Of a stretch of DNA of 64,000 nt, positions 51,448 to 60,778 are shown one piece after another. Both the position numbers and the translations under genes were made by a program. The notes under the pieces were generated by a model. The model saw only the letters and a list, made by a program, of their open reading frames with translations, was not told the DNA's origin and did not search any database. Position 1 is the first letter of the stretch. The number at the start of each line of letters is the position of its first letter. The stretch comes from Desulfitobacterium sp050251735 (GTDB taxonomy: Bacteria > Bacillota > Desulfitobacteriia > Desulfitobacteriales > Desulfitobacteriaceae): positions 1 to 64,000 of the forward strand of contig JBFWMF010000021.1 of the NCBI GenBank assembly GCA_050251735.1. The letters are read 5' to 3'.

Positions 51448-52833
51448 CTATTTTGATAAAGTTACTAATATATCTTTCAGGGTGCTCACCATACGATTGA
51501 TTTCATCCTTGGTCACAACTAAAGCCGGTGCGATGGTCACAATATTGTTGTGTCCAGGTATGCTGCGATTGGTCCGGCCAAAGAGGACACCTTGCTTGCT
51601 CGCTTCAGCCGCCACTTTACCCATGAAGGCTTCGCTGACCGGGGTTTTGGTCTTCTTATCCTCTACTAACTCAACCCCTACGAACAATCCTTTTCCTCTG
51701 ACCTCACCTACAATGGGCAAGCTTTCAAGTTCTTTCAGGCCATCTAATAGAATTTCGCCCATAGCGGCACTGTTTTCGCATAGTTTCTGTTCTTCAATCA
51801 GACGGATGTTCTCTCTGCCTGCTGCGAAAGCGGCCAAACTGCCTCCGTAGGTGCTGATGTCTCTGAAATAGCTTATTTTATCGCTGGGATCACTTAAAAA
51901 CTGTTCGAAGATGTATTGTTTGGTAATGGTCGCGGACAGCGGAATATAGGAGCTGGCCATGCCCTTGGCCGCCGTAATCATATCGGGGTCGACATCCCAG
52001 TGCTGATGCCCAAACCATTGACCTGTTCGTCCAAATCCGTTAACCACTTCGTCAAAGATAAGTAACACTTCATATTTGTGACAAATTTCTTCAATGATCC
52101 CATAATATTCTGATACCGGAAGGATAACCCCACCACCTGCAGTAATCGGTTCTAAGATGACGGCGGCCACTGTGTCTTCCCTCTCATCCTTAATGATATT
52201 CTCAAGCGCATGGGCGCATTCAAGATTACAGCCGGGGTATGATTTGCCATAATGACAACGGTAACAGTAAGCAGGAGGGAGATCACCGACGAAACCCGGT
52301 GCCATCGGTCCGTATCCCATTTTTCTTTCCAATTGTCCGGTAGCACTCAATGCAGCCAAGGTCGTGCCATGATAGTCGCGCTGCCGATAAAGAATTTTAT
52401 ATTTGTCCTTCTGCGGGTATTTTTGACGGAAATATTGGCGCGACATCTTAAACGCTTTTTCATTTGCTTCAGAGCCGCTATTGGAAAAGAAAACCTTCTG
52501 CAAGCCGGGTAAGAGGGAAGTGACTTTCTCAGCCAAGAGGATAGCCGGTACATTACCTGCCGTCAAGGCATAGAAAGGAAGTTGTTTAAGTTGCTCATAA
52601 ACAGCTTCTGCGATACTATCTTGCCCGTACCCTACGTTAACACACCAGACCCCCCCGGAAGCGGCATCCAGATATTCTTTGCCCCGGATATCCTTCACTG
52701 TACATCCTTTGCCCTCGACCATGATGACTGGTTCCTGCGTCTGGAAAACTTGGTGTTGCATGAGATGGTGCCACACATTCTCCCGATCTTTTTGGACTAG
52801 TTGTTCCGGTGTTAGACTCTCGAATTGTGTCAT
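51448..52833 (-). CDS. tpa: taurine-pyruvate aminotransferase
   Basis: 461 residues, class III (omega) aminotransferase. AGGAGG precedes ATG 52833. Visible: FFSNSGSEANEKAFKMSRQ for PLP phosphate binding, DYHGTTLAALSATG, IFDEVVNGFGRTG with the cofactor Asp, and the PLP lysine in ITAAKGMASSYIPL. Co-transcription with xsc identifies it as Tpa (taurine + pyruvate to sulfoacetaldehyde + alanine) rather than a generic omega-transaminase. A copy of the GAYGTCCGTACCA motif lies 53 bases before the start. Confidence 0.92.
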   Translation of the reverse strand: MTQFESLTPEQLVQKDRENVWHHLMQHQVFQTQEPVIMVEGKGCTVKDIRGKEYLDAASGGVWCVNVGYGQDSIAEAVYEQLKQLPFYALTAGNVPAILLAEKVTSLLPGLQKVFFSNSGSEANEKAFKMSRQYFRQKYPQKDKYKILYRQRDYHGTTLAALSATGQLERKMGYGPMAPGFVGDLPPAYCYRCHYGKSYPGCNLECAHALENIIKDEREDTVAAVILEPITAGGGVILPVSEYYGIIEEICHKYEVLLIFDEVVNGFGRTGQWFGHQHWDVDPDMITAAKGMASSYIPLSATITKQYIFEQFLSDPSDKISYFRDISTYGGSLAAFAAGRENIRLIEEQKLCENSAAMGEILLDGLKELESLPIVGEVRGKGLFVGVELVEDKKTKTPVSEAFMGKVAAEASKQGVLFGRTNRSIPGHNNIVTIAPALVVTKDEINRMVSTLKDILVTLSK

Positions 52834-52885
52834 CTTTCTCTTTCCTCCTTTTATTCCTCAACTGTACATCCCGTCCGATTATGAT

Positions 52886-52898
52886 GACGTCCGTACCA
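52886..52898 (+). promoter_or_regulatory. taurine-locus operator before tpa-xsc
   Basis: GACGTCCGTACCA. On the transcribed strand it reads TGGTACGGACGTC and is followed by ATCATAAT, a possible -10. Same 13-mer as at 57151 and, with one change, at 61927. Confidence 0.65.
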
Positions 52899-52921
52899 CA
52901 AAAACCAAAAAAACATCCTTT

Positions 52922-53674
52922 CTATCGTCGTTTTCGCACCAAATTGATGGCGAAGGAATACATATCCGACCGATAGACACTCTTTTCATACTCCATAGGA
53001 GTCCCTTCGCTATCAAAGAGAATTCTTTCAGTCTGCAGGACATTGATTGGCTCAGCGCTTCCTAACAACTGGGCCTCTTCAAGGGTAGACGTTCTGCCGG
53101 TGATAACTTCTTCCGCTTCTAGGAGGTTAACCCCCATATGGCCCTCGAGCAAGTCGTAGATGGAAACGTTGTTTAAATCAAATTTAGCGATTTGCTGGCC
53201 GATGTGAAGCGGGTAATACTGTTTTTCAATAGCGACAGGCTTGTTATCTGCTAAGCGCAACCGTTCTACCACATAGACCTCCGGCACCTCAAGGTAAGTA
53301 GCATTCCCAACCGCCGGTTCTTCTCCTTGATAAAGAAGCTTTATACTGGGTTTCAGGCCCATTTCCTGTACAACATCGTTAAAACTGCGCAAACTCCCCA
53401 GCCATTCTTCTACCGGCAGCAGCGAAATAAATGTGCCCTTCCCATGTACTTTTTCCAAGACCCCATCACGAACCAATGCAGTAATAGCCTTTCTTACCGT
53501 GGAGCGGCTTACCGAATACAGGTCCATAATCTCTCTCTCGCTGGGAATCCTCTCCTTGTAGGTTCCTTCTGCAATTTTCTCCTGGAGGAGGTCCCTTAAT
53601 TGTGCATACAGGGGTACTGGGCTATCGTAGTCAATAGGTATATTCTTTTTTGCTAGTAATTTTTTCTCATTCAT
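52922..53674 (-). CDS. GntR/HutC-family regulator of the taurine locus
   Basis: About 250 residues from ATG 53674. GGAGG is 17 bases away, so another start is possible. The N-terminal winged helix-turn-helix (IPSEREIMDLYSVSRSTVRKAI) precedes a UTRA ligand-binding domain (WLGSLRSFNDVVQEMGLKP, then PINVLQTERILFDSEGTPMEY). It lies 40 bases after pntB, probably as the last gene of the pnt operon, and just before the tpa operator. It is the best candidate to bind the GAYGTCCGTACCA sites, with a taurine-derived inducer. Confidence 0.88.
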   Translation of the reverse strand: MNEKKLLAKKNIPIDYDSPVPLYAQLRDLLQEKIAEGTYKERIPSEREIMDLYSVSRSTVRKAITALVRDGVLEKVHGKGTFISLLPVEEWLGSLRSFNDVVQEMGLKPSIKLLYQGEEPAVGNATYLEVPEVYVVERLRLADNKPVAIEKQYYPLHIGQQIAKFDLNNVSIYDLLEGHMGVNLLEAEEVITGRTSTLEEAQLLGSAEPINVLQTERILFDSEGTPMEYEKSVYRSDMYSFAINLVRKRR

Positions 53675-53714
53675 ATCATCAAGTATACTTACCTCCGTAA
53701 TGCCTGTCAACAGC

Positions 53715-55679
53715 TCATCCTGTGCTCAGCAGTCCACCTTTCAGCCCCTTGTTGACCTCGTCCACCAAAGCCGCCACCGTCTTTTTGGCGTCTCCCAACA
53801 TCAGGGTGACACCCTTCCTCCCATCATAGAGAGGATTGTCGACGCCGGCATAACCCGGTTTCTCGTCGAAGTTGCAGATGATGACATGCTTGGCCGCCTC
53901 CACATCCAAAATCGGCATGCCGTAGATCGGAGTTCCCACTGCGTTGCGGGCTGCCGGATTGATAACATCGTTGGAACCAATCACCACGACCACATCAGTG
54001 TTCGGAAAACGGGGATTAACCTCATCCATTTCCAACAGCTTGTCATAATCCACACCGGCTTCGGCCAAGAGCACATTCATATGCCCCGGCATTCGACCGG
54101 CCACCGGATGAACCGCGAAACAAACTTCTTTACCTTGCGTCTCTAGGGTATCGGCTAAAGTTTTGACCTCATGTTGTGCTTGAGCCAAGGCCATCCCATA
54201 ACCGGGTACTATGATTACCGTGGACGCCTTTGCCAGAACACTTTGCAGGTCGGTCGCCGACGGACCCTCTGCCATCCCAGCCGTCATTTCCCTGTTGACC
54301 TCGTCCACCAAAGCTGCAACCGTCTTTTTGGCGTCTCCCAACATCAGGGTGACACCTTTCCTCCCATCATAGAGAGGGTTGTCAACGCCGGCATAGCCCG
54401 GTTTCTCGTCGACGTTGCAGATGATGACATGCTTGGCCGCCTCCACATCCAAAATCGGCATGCCATAGATCGGAGTTCCCACTGCGTTGCGGGCTGCCGG
54501 ATTGATAACATCGTTGGAACCAATCACCACGACCACATCAGTGTTCGGAAAACGGGGATTAACCTCATCCATTTCCAACAGCTTGTCATAATCCACACCG
54601 GCTTCGGCCAAGAGCACATTCATATGCCCCGGCATTCGACCGGCCACCGGATGAACCGCGAAACAAACTTCTTTACCTTGCGCCTCTAGGGTATCGGCTA
54701 AAGTTTTGACCTCATGTTGTGCTTGAGCCAAGGCCATCCCATAACCGGGTACTATGATTACCGTGGACGCCTTTGCCAGAACACTTTGCAGATCGGTCAC
54801 TGGCGCCTGACTGGTGCTGGGCGGTGCCGATGTTGCCTTCTTAGCTATCGGAGCGGAAGAGGACATTGTCGTTTTGCCAGTCAGAATAGCCCAGAGGTGG
54901 CGGTTCATCGCCCGACACATGATCTGGGTCAAGATCAATCCCGAGGCGCCAACGATACCTCCGACGGCTACCAACAATGGTTCATAAATTGCCAAGCCAG
55001 CCGCGCCTCCCGCCACCCCGGTCAGAGCATTTAAAAGAGAGATCATGATCGGCATGTCTGCGCCCCCGATGCGAACGGCGAACAAAAAGCCAAAGAAGAT
55101 TGCTAATCCCAGTGTCAGCAAGACAAAGGTCATCGTAAGCGGCACGAATGGAGATAGTGCCCAAAGCAGGATCAGGATGGAAACCGTAGCAAAGAAAATC
55201 GCTGAGTGTCCTTTTAAGACCACTGGTTTGGGGCTAAATACTCCAGACAATTTGCCAACCGCAATCAAACTTCCACTCATGGCCAAACTACCGATGATCA
55301 GCGCCAGGACGCTTGTCACTTGAACAAAGAACGTTGTCGCATCACCGTTAAGGATTGTCGCCAAAGCAATTAAGGCTGAAGCGGTAGCGCCTACGCCGTT
55401 GAGAAAAGCAACCGCTTGCGGCATGTGAATCATTTTAACCTTCACGGCGATCACCAAGCCAATTAGACCTCCTACAAAAAAAGCGACTAAGACGGAAGTT
55501 AAATCACTAATTTCATAGTAGAGCAGAGCCAAAATAATCGCTAGCATCATGGTCATTGCACCCATCGCATTACCGATTACTGCAGTGCGGGGGGAATTCA
55601 TCTTTTTAATTCCGCTTAAAAATCCAACGACCAAGAGGAAACTCAATCCAAAGTAGACGGGAGCGCTTATTTCCAGCAT
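53715..55679 (-). CDS. pntB: NAD(P) transhydrogenase subunit beta with duplicated domain III
   Basis: 654 residues against about 460 for ordinary PntB. Residues 1-270 form the proton-translocating membrane domain II (many helices). After a short Ala/Ser/Pro linker (near 272-293) comes an NADP(H)-binding domain III (about 296-465: VIIVPGYGMALAQAQ, HPVAGRMPGHMNVLLAEA, VVVVIGSNDVINPAA, KPGYAGVDNPL). A linker (NREMTAGMAEGPSA) then leads into a second complete domain III (477-654). The two copies are 543 bases apart in exact register and differ at few codons (A/T, V/F and the last residues). Both keep all signature loops. Overall role: proton-motive hydride transfer between NADH and NADP. Confidence 0.93.
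   Translation of the reverse strand: MLEISAPVYFGLSFLLVVGFLSGIKKMNSPRTAVIGNAMGAMTMMLAIILALLYYEISDLTSVLVAFFVGGLIGLVIAVKVKMIHMPQAVAFLNGVGATASALIALATILNGDATTFFVQVTSVLALIIGSLAMSGSLIAVGKLSGVFSPKPVVLKGHSAIFFATVSILILLWALSPFVPLTMTFVLLTLGLAIFFGFLFAVRIGGADMPIMISLLNALTGVAGGAAGLAIYEPLLVAVGGIVGASGLILTQIMCRAMNRHLWAILTGKTTMSSSAPIAKKATSAPPSTSQAPVTDLQSVLAKASTVIIVPGYGMALAQAQHEVKTLADTLEAQGKEVCFAVHPVAGRMPGHMNVLLAEAGVDYDKLLEMDEVNPRFPNTDVVVVIGSNDVINPAARNAVGTPIYGMPILDVEAAKHVIICNVDEKPGYAGVDNPLYDGRKGVTLMLGDAKKTVAALVDEVNREMTAGMAEGPSATDLQSVLAKASTVIIVPGYGMALAQAQHEVKTLADTLETQGKEVCFAVHPVAGRMPGHMNVLLAEAGVDYDKLLEMDEVNPRFPNTDVVVVIGSNDVINPAARNAVGTPIYGMPILDVEAAKHVIICNFDEKPGYAGVDNPLYDGRKGVTLMLGDAKKTVAALVDEVNKGLKGGLLSTG
53751..54800. 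repeat. 543-base tandem duplication inside pntB
   Basis: Copies at about 53751-54257 and 54294-54800 are in direct orientation with a period of 543 bases (181 codons). About ten scattered differences were seen over some 507 compared bases, most of them silent, plus divergent linkers at the copy ends. Confidence 0.93.
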
Positions 55680-55681
55680 CC

Positions 55682-55963
55682 TTATTTCTCCCCTGTCTTA
55701 AACATTCTTAGCATTTTGTGGGTAACACCAAAACCTCCCATAATATTGATACTAGCCAAAGCGACAGCAATCAGGCCTAACCACTTAGTCTCCGTCATAA
55801 CCGCGACCCCCACTGCTACCATGGCCCCTAAAATCGGGATACCATGAATCGCGTTTAAACCTGACATAAGAGGCGTATGCAAAAGACTTGGAACTTCTTT
55901 AATGATTTTATAGCCGAGAACCATGGAGACAATAAACAAACCAATTAGCAGGAGCTCCTTCAT
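55682..55963 (-). CDS. pntAB: NAD(P) transhydrogenase subunit alpha 2 (membrane part)
   Basis: 93 residues with three membrane helices; TPLMSGLNAIHGIPILGAM is the family motif. Separate alpha-1 and alpha-2 subunits are typical of many bacteria. Start overlaps the alpha-1 stop by four bases, and two bases separate it from pntB. Confidence 0.92.
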   Translation of the reverse strand: MKELLLIGLFIVSMVLGYKIIKEVPSLLHTPLMSGLNAIHGIPILGAMVAVGVAVMTETKWLGLIAVALASINIMGGFGVTHKMLRMFKTGEK

Positions 55964-57129
55964 AGATTCATCGCCTCGCGGGCCCCAGCGTGTACGATTT
56001 CTTTCTTATATGTTGTCAAACTAGAAGCGATGATCTCATCCTCGCGATTCAGTTCAATCTTACCGTCCTTCACCACATAAACGAGGAAATTGTAAATATT
56101 TTGGGCAAACATCCAAGTCGAACTGGTTGGCACCATTCCCGGTATATTTTTAGTACCGTCTATAGTAACCCCATGCACGTTCTCAACTTTGCCGGGAACC
56201 GTACAAGCGCAGTTGCCTCCCTGGTCTATGGCAACATCGACAATGGAGGAACCGTTTGCCATCGATTTCACCATATCCTCAGTCACTAACAGCGGCGCCT
56301 GTTTCCCCGGAATCAGGGCGCAAAGGATCAAGATATCCGCTTTCTTGACGGCTTCTTTCAGATTTTCTCTTTCTTTGTTTAACCATTCATCTGACAGGCG
56401 TTGGGCGTATCCGCCTTGACCGATCGCGACTTCGTCCGGAACACCAACATCCCAAACATTAGATCCTAGGCTTTTCGCCTGCTCGCAGGCGTCGGGACGG
56501 ATATCAACTGCGGTGACCACAGCACCCAAGCGTTTAGCAGTAGCGATAGCTTGTAAGCCGCAAACTCCGGCCCCTACCACTACAACCTGAGCTGGTTTAA
56601 TCGCACCCACTGCAGATCCGATCATCGGCATAAATTTGCTAAGGCGATTGGCAGCCATCAGTACACTCTTATAGCCAGCCACAGTACTCATTGAGGTCAG
56701 TGCGTCCATATTCTGGGCTCGGGAAATACGGGGAATTCCATCCAAAGTAAAGCTGGTAACGTCCATCGTGGCAAGATTTTTAATCATTTCATGATTGACA
56801 GGCGAAGCGGGATGGAGAAATGTAATGAGATACTGTCCGGGATGAAATAAGTCCACTTCATGCTTGTTCAGCCCTTCGTGAAAGAGAGGCTCTTTTACCT
56901 TTAAGATAATATGGGCTTGTTTATATAAGGACTCGACATTTGTTTCAATGCTGGCCCCAGCAGCCTTAAATTCATCGTCACTGAAAAATGACCCCACCCC
57001 AGCCATTGTTTCTACGAAGACGCGCGCTCCGCCCGCTACCATCTTCTTTACAGTATCCGGTGATGCGGCAACTCTATTTTCCCCTTTCATAATTTCCTTT
57101 GGAATCCCGATGATCACATCATGAAACAC
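55960..57129 (-). CDS. pntAA: NAD(P) transhydrogenase subunit alpha 1 (NAD-binding)
   Basis: 389 residues from GTG 57129, chosen for GGAGGT eight bases upstream; the open frame up to 57186 would run through the operator. The AlaDH/PNT fold shows GIPKEIMKGENRVAASP at the start, RISRAQNMDALTS in the middle, VVVVGAGVCGLQAIATAKRLGA for NAD, and DVAIDQGGNC. It forms domain I of the transhydrogenase. The operator motif lies 22 bases before the start, within the probable promoter. Confidence 0.9.
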   Translation of the reverse strand: MFHDVIIGIPKEIMKGENRVAASPDTVKKMVAGGARVFVETMAGVGSFFSDDEFKAAGASIETNVESLYKQAHIILKVKEPLFHEGLNKHEVDLFHPGQYLITFLHPASPVNHEMIKNLATMDVTSFTLDGIPRISRAQNMDALTSMSTVAGYKSVLMAANRLSKFMPMIGSAVGAIKPAQVVVVGAGVCGLQAIATAKRLGAVVTAVDIRPDACEQAKSLGSNVWDVGVPDEVAIGQGGYAQRLSDEWLNKERENLKEAVKKADILILCALIPGKQAPLLVTEDMVKSMANGSSIVDVAIDQGGNCACTVPGKVENVHGVTIDGTKNIPGMVPTSSTWMFAQNIYNFLVYVVKDGKIELNREDEIIASSLTTYKKEIVHAGAREAMNL

Positions 57130-57150
57130 AATAAAACACCTCCATATTAT

Positions 57151-57163
57151 GACGTCCGTACCA
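57151..57163 (+). promoter_or_regulatory. taurine-locus operator before pntAA
   Basis: GACGTCCGTACCA; on the transcribed strand it is followed immediately by ATAATATGGAGG, so it overlaps the likely -10 region of the pnt-gntR operon. Confidence 0.65.
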
Positions 57164-57231
57164 ATTTGATTCGTATGCTCCGACATCTAGGCCAATTAAT
57201 ACCCTTTTCGCATAGAGAAAGCATCAATATG

Positions 57232-57271
57232 AAAAGGCTGCGTGAAGACTGTTCCGCCGATGCAGCCTTTT
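57232..57271 (-). terminator. terminator of the taurine transporter operon
   Basis: AAAAGGCTGC pairs with GCAGCCTTTT. It lies 15 bases past the stop of the last ATPase gene and upstream of the pnt promoter. Confidence 0.8.
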
Positions 57272-57285
57272 CAGACGCTTGTCAA

Positions 57286-58050
57286 TTACAGGGTCAGCTG
57301 AGTATCATCGGTAATCTTTTGCCGGAGCTTTAAAAATTCGATGTCCGTAAATTCCCGCGGACGCGGCAGATTGACTTCATAGGCGAGACCAAGTCTTCCT
57401 GGCAACTTGCCCTCCAACGTAATAATGCGATCGCCGAGAAAGATAGCCTCTTCGATGTTGTTGGTCACGAAACAAATGGTTCTCTTTTCTGCTTCCCAAA
57501 TCCTTACCATTTCTTGTTCCATTAAAATTCTCGTCTGAGCATCCAGTTGACCAAAAGGTTCATCCATCAACATTATTTTAGGGTTGTTGGCGTAAGCACG
57601 GGCTATACCGACACGCTGTTTCATACCACCGCTTAGCTGATGGGGGTAGCTTTTTTCAAAACCACTGAGTCCGACCAGATCGATATAATGCTGGGCTATT
57701 TCGCGACGCTTTTGGAGGGGCATATTTTTTAGTTTAAGGCTCATTTCCACATTTCCCATCACTGTTTTCCAGGGAAATAAGGTATACCGTTGAAAAACAA
57801 AGCCAACCGTCGGTTCTGGACCAGAGACCTCCTTGTCCTCGATTTTAACCGTACCGGTACTAGGTGTCTCTAGTCCAGCAATAATCCTGAAAAGAGTAGA
57901 TTTCCCCGATTGTCCTGGACCGAGAATAACCACAAATTCATTTTCTTTAACAAAGAGATCTATCTTTTCCAGGACTTTGGTGTCTACAAAATTCTTACTA
58001 ATTCCGGTACAACTAATCTTATAGTTTAATGGTTCAGATCGATTTTCCAA
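57286..58050 (-). CDS. sulfonate/taurine ABC transporter ATPase (second copy)
   Basis: About 254 residues. TTG 58050 is preceded by AAGGAA and overlaps the permease stop; the frame is open up to 58098. Walker A is GPGQSGKST, Q-loop VFQRYTLFPWKTV, signature LSGGMKQRVGIARA, Walker B IMLMDEPFGQLD. The switch His is replaced: CFVTNNIEEA has Asn where TauB/SsuB-type ATPases have His, which could weaken hydrolysis. It energises the adjacent permease. Confidence 0.85.
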   Translation of the reverse strand: MENRSEPLNYKISCTGISKNFVDTKVLEKIDLFVKENEFVVILGPGQSGKSTLFRIIAGLETPSTGTVKIEDKEVSGPEPTVGFVFQRYTLFPWKTVMGNVEMSLKLKNMPLQKRREIAQHYIDLVGLSGFEKSYPHQLSGGMKQRVGIARAYANNPKIMLMDEPFGQLDAQTRILMEQEMVRIWEAEKRTICFVTNNIEEAIFLGDRIITLEGKLPGRLGLAYEVNLPRPREFTDIEFLKLRQKITDDTQLTL

Positions 58051-58850
58051 GGACAAATCTTCCTTTCTAAGTAACCTACCAAGGCTGATAGTACCCAAGC
58101 TGTCAAAGCAATGACGACCATACCGCCGATAATCATTGCCGGCCTGGAAAGGTTCATTCCAGTCATGATAATAAAGCCCATGCCCTCCCGAGCTCCCACC
58201 AGTTCAGCGGCTAATACGGTGGTCCAGGCCATGCTGAGGGAGATCTGGATCCCAGCAAAAATCGCCGGAAAAGCGGCAGGGAAGGTAACCTCGATAATCT
58301 CTTGATACTTGTTAGCGCCTAATATGCGAATTGCGTCGTACAGGGATTCGTCAACCAAGCGGATACCGTTATACGAGTTGATGATGCAGGGGACAATCGC
58401 TCCGATAACGATAATAAAGACCTTCGACGTCTCGTTGATACCAAACCACAGGATGGCTAAAGATATCCAAGCAATAGGCGGCATAGGCTTGAACAGATCG
58501 AAGATCGGTTTTACAATGGCGTTTATATACTTATTGATACTCATGCCGACCCCAATCGGAACACCAATCACGACGGCAATGCCAAAGCCGATGAGCACCC
58601 GTCGCAAACTAAACCAGAGATGTTCCAAAAGCGTTTTCCCAGCCAGCGGATTGACCAACATATCTTGGAGCTGAACAAAGACCTCAATAGGTCGGGGCAG
58701 GAATTTCCCGGTGATCTGAGTCACCGCCGCAAGGTCCCAGATCAATAGAAAGCCGACGATGGAAATGATATAGAGAACCCATCTGTTTTTTAAGAGATTA
58801 CCTAAGCGGTTCTGCCTAGGGGTTGCCGCGGTTGTTTTCATGACATTCAT
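58026..58850 (-). CDS. sulfonate/taurine ABC transporter permease (second copy)
   Basis: 274 residues, about six membrane helices, TauC/SsuC type. The binding-protein-dependent transport loop (EAA-like: YDAIRILGANKYQEIIEVTFPAAFPAIFAG) is clear. PMPPIAWISLAILWFGI is the family mark. It pairs with the other permease (three-base gap), giving a likely heterodimer. Confidence 0.9.
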   Translation of the reverse strand: MNVMKTTAATPRQNRLGNLLKNRWVLYIISIVGFLLIWDLAAVTQITGKFLPRPIEVFVQLQDMLVNPLAGKTLLEHLWFSLRRVLIGFGIAVVIGVPIGVGMSINKYINAIVKPIFDLFKPMPPIAWISLAILWFGINETSKVFIIVIGAIVPCIINSYNGIRLVDESLYDAIRILGANKYQEIIEVTFPAAFPAIFAGIQISLSMAWTTVLAAELVGAREGMGFIIMTGMNLSRPAMIIGGMVVIALTAWVLSALVGYLERKICPWKIDLNH

Positions 58851-58853
58851 GTT

Positions 58854-59633
58854 TTACCTCCTCACTCCCGCGACAAGTTTTTTCTCTATTTTATCGACGA
58901 TAATTCCTATGACCACACCCGTAAGCCCAACCATGAACATTCCGAGAACCACCATATCAGGCATCAAAAGGCGACGACCCATGGTAATGAGGAATCCTAG
59001 ACCCGTATTAGCGGCGATGAGTTCAGCGGCAACCAGTGCGGTCCAGGAGGCGGCCAACGCTACTTGTAAACCGCCAAAAACCATGGGGAGGGCAGACGGG
59101 ACACAAATGTTCTTGAAAATTTCCCAATCCGAAGCCCCGTAAGTGCGCGCCATGCGAATGAGAGTAGGATTGGTCATACGAACGCCGACAAAAGAGTTAA
59201 TGACGCAGGGAACAACCCCAGAAGCCCAAATAATGAAGACCTTGCCCGTTAATCCAATACCAAACCAAAAGATAGCCAAGGGAATCCATGCCACCGGCGG
59301 GATGGGGCGGATAATTTCAAAGATGGGGCGCGCTAGGCCTTCGACGACGACAAACCATCCCATCGCCAGCCCCAGAGGAATACCGATGACTAGGGCTAAC
59401 AGATAACCGATCAGGGCTTCTTGTAGGCTGGTCCAAACATGGACTGCCAAAATCGCGCCATCTGGATTGGCTTGGGTCAGCTTAACAACGAACAGTTTAA
59501 TGACCTGAGTAGGTGATGCCAACATCGTACTAGGTATGATACCCAATCTCACAATCAGTTCCCAGACGACAAACAGCGTTATCAGGCTAAGATAGGGGAG
59601 GTATTTGAGGATCTTTTTCTGTTCATGAGCCAT
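58854..59633 (-). CDS. sulfonate/taurine ABC transporter permease (first copy)
   Basis: 259 residues with PIPPVAWIPLAIFWFGIG and the EAA-like loop RMARTYGASDWEIFKNICVPSALPMVFGG. Similar to the next gene but clearly diverged, consistent with an old duplication. Follows the binding-protein gene by 22 bases. Confidence 0.9.
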   Translation of the reverse strand: MAHEQKKILKYLPYLSLITLFVVWELIVRLGIIPSTMLASPTQVIKLFVVKLTQANPDGAILAVHVWTSLQEALIGYLLALVIGIPLGLAMGWFVVVEGLARPIFEIIRPIPPVAWIPLAIFWFGIGLTGKVFIIWASGVVPCVINSFVGVRMTNPTLIRMARTYGASDWEIFKNICVPSALPMVFGGLQVALAASWTALVAAELIAANTGLGFLITMGRRLLMPDMVVLGMFMVGLTGVVIGIIVDKIEKKLVAGVRR

Positions 59634-59655
59634 CTTGCTTGTTGATCCTTTCTTG

Positions 59656-60729
59656 TTACTTAATTAGGCCTTTCTCTTTAGCCAATGCTTTTAAAAAAGT
59701 ATCGTTAATAAAGGGGCTCTTCATGACTTTCTCACTTTCTTCCGGAGTAAAGCGTCCCTGTTCTGTGAAGAAGGTAGCGATGCTATCCATCCATTTGTAT
59801 ATTTCACTGTCACCCTTGGAACTGTCGAACATAGCCAGCTGCTCTTCCAGTGTATAGACGGGGTGTTTCTCGATATCCATGGCTGCTGTATCTAAGTCGA
59901 TTTCCATTGCGGCCCAGTCTTTCAAGAAGGCTTGGTATTCAGGAGCTAAATTTGCACCTTCTTTTTTAATCTCGTCAATCTTTTGGAAATAAATATCCAG
60001 GTATTTAACAACTAGATCTGGATGTTCATCGGCGAATTTTTTGTTGGCGACCAAAACTAGAGGTATTTTTGCGCCTACGTCATCTCCAGAAGCGACTACT
60101 TCCCAACCTTTTTGCAATCCTGTGTACATAAAGGGAGCCCAAAGTGCAACAGCATCGCCGACGCCAGAATCAAAGGCGGCAACGCCTTGTGCCTGTTCTA
60201 AATTCTGAATTTTTACATCCTTATCGGTAATGCCAAAAGTATTTAGATATTGGGATAAGGCGTAGTGGCCGCTGGAAACTGTTGTAACCAGAATGTCTTT
60301 CCCCTTGGGAGATTCGCCTTTCAGAAGCGGGCTGTCCGGTCGAGCCATAACAACATTGGCAAAAGATTCATCATCAGCGATCCCAATAATATAGGTATCA
60401 TAGCGGAGAGCCGCCATTATAGCGGGAACTCCACCCGTTGCGCCAACATCCCATTCATTGGCGGGAATAGCTTCAACTTGTGGCATTCCTGAATCAAAAT
60501 ACTTTATTTCAAACTCAAGTCCATTCTTTTTGTCCAATCCCTCTTGTTGGGCACGGTAAGACAAGAACGTTTCAAATTCGGGTTGATGACTAACTCTGAT
60601 TTTCGTGAGAGCTCCGTCCTTTGTGACCGGCTGAGAGCTCGAGCCACACCCGCTAACAGCCACCATAATAAGTAATATTGATACAACAACCAGACCTAAT
60701 GCACGCATCTGCATTTTTCGGTTCATCAT
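59656..60729 (-). CDS. sulfonate/taurine ABC transporter binding lipoprotein
   Basis: 357 residues; AGGAGG precedes the two ATGs at 60729. The signal peptide ends in the lipobox VSGC (near 28), followed by an Ser/Gln linker. The TauA/SsuA/NMT1-type body contains EFETFLSYRAQQEGL, FDSGMPQVEAIPANEWDVGATGGVPAIMA and a long helical C-terminus. The taurine assignment comes from the neighbouring tpa-xsc and shared operators, not from residues seen in the pocket. Confidence 0.88.
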   Translation of the reverse strand: MMNRKMQMRALGLVVVSILLIMVAVSGCGSSSQPVTKDGALTKIRVSHQPEFETFLSYRAQQEGLDKKNGLEFEIKYFDSGMPQVEAIPANEWDVGATGGVPAIMAALRYDTYIIGIADDESFANVVMARPDSPLLKGESPKGKDILVTTVSSGHYALSQYLNTFGITDKDVKIQNLEQAQGVAAFDSGVGDAVALWAPFMYTGLQKGWEVVASGDDVGAKIPLVLVANKKFADEHPDLVVKYLDIYFQKIDEIKKEGANLAPEYQAFLKDWAAMEIDLDTAAMDIEKHPVYTLEEQLAMFDSSKGDSEIYKWMDSIATFFTEQGRFTPEESEKVMKSPFINDTFLKALAKEKGLIK

Positions 60730-60778
60730 CGAATCCTCCTTAATATCATTTTGATATTTCCCTTTGTAACAGAGCCAT

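Noticed and set aside
54171..54689. Two near-identical forward open frames opposite pntB
   Set aside because: They only mirror the tandem duplication on the other strand; start sites lack ribosome sites and composition is that of an antisense frame.
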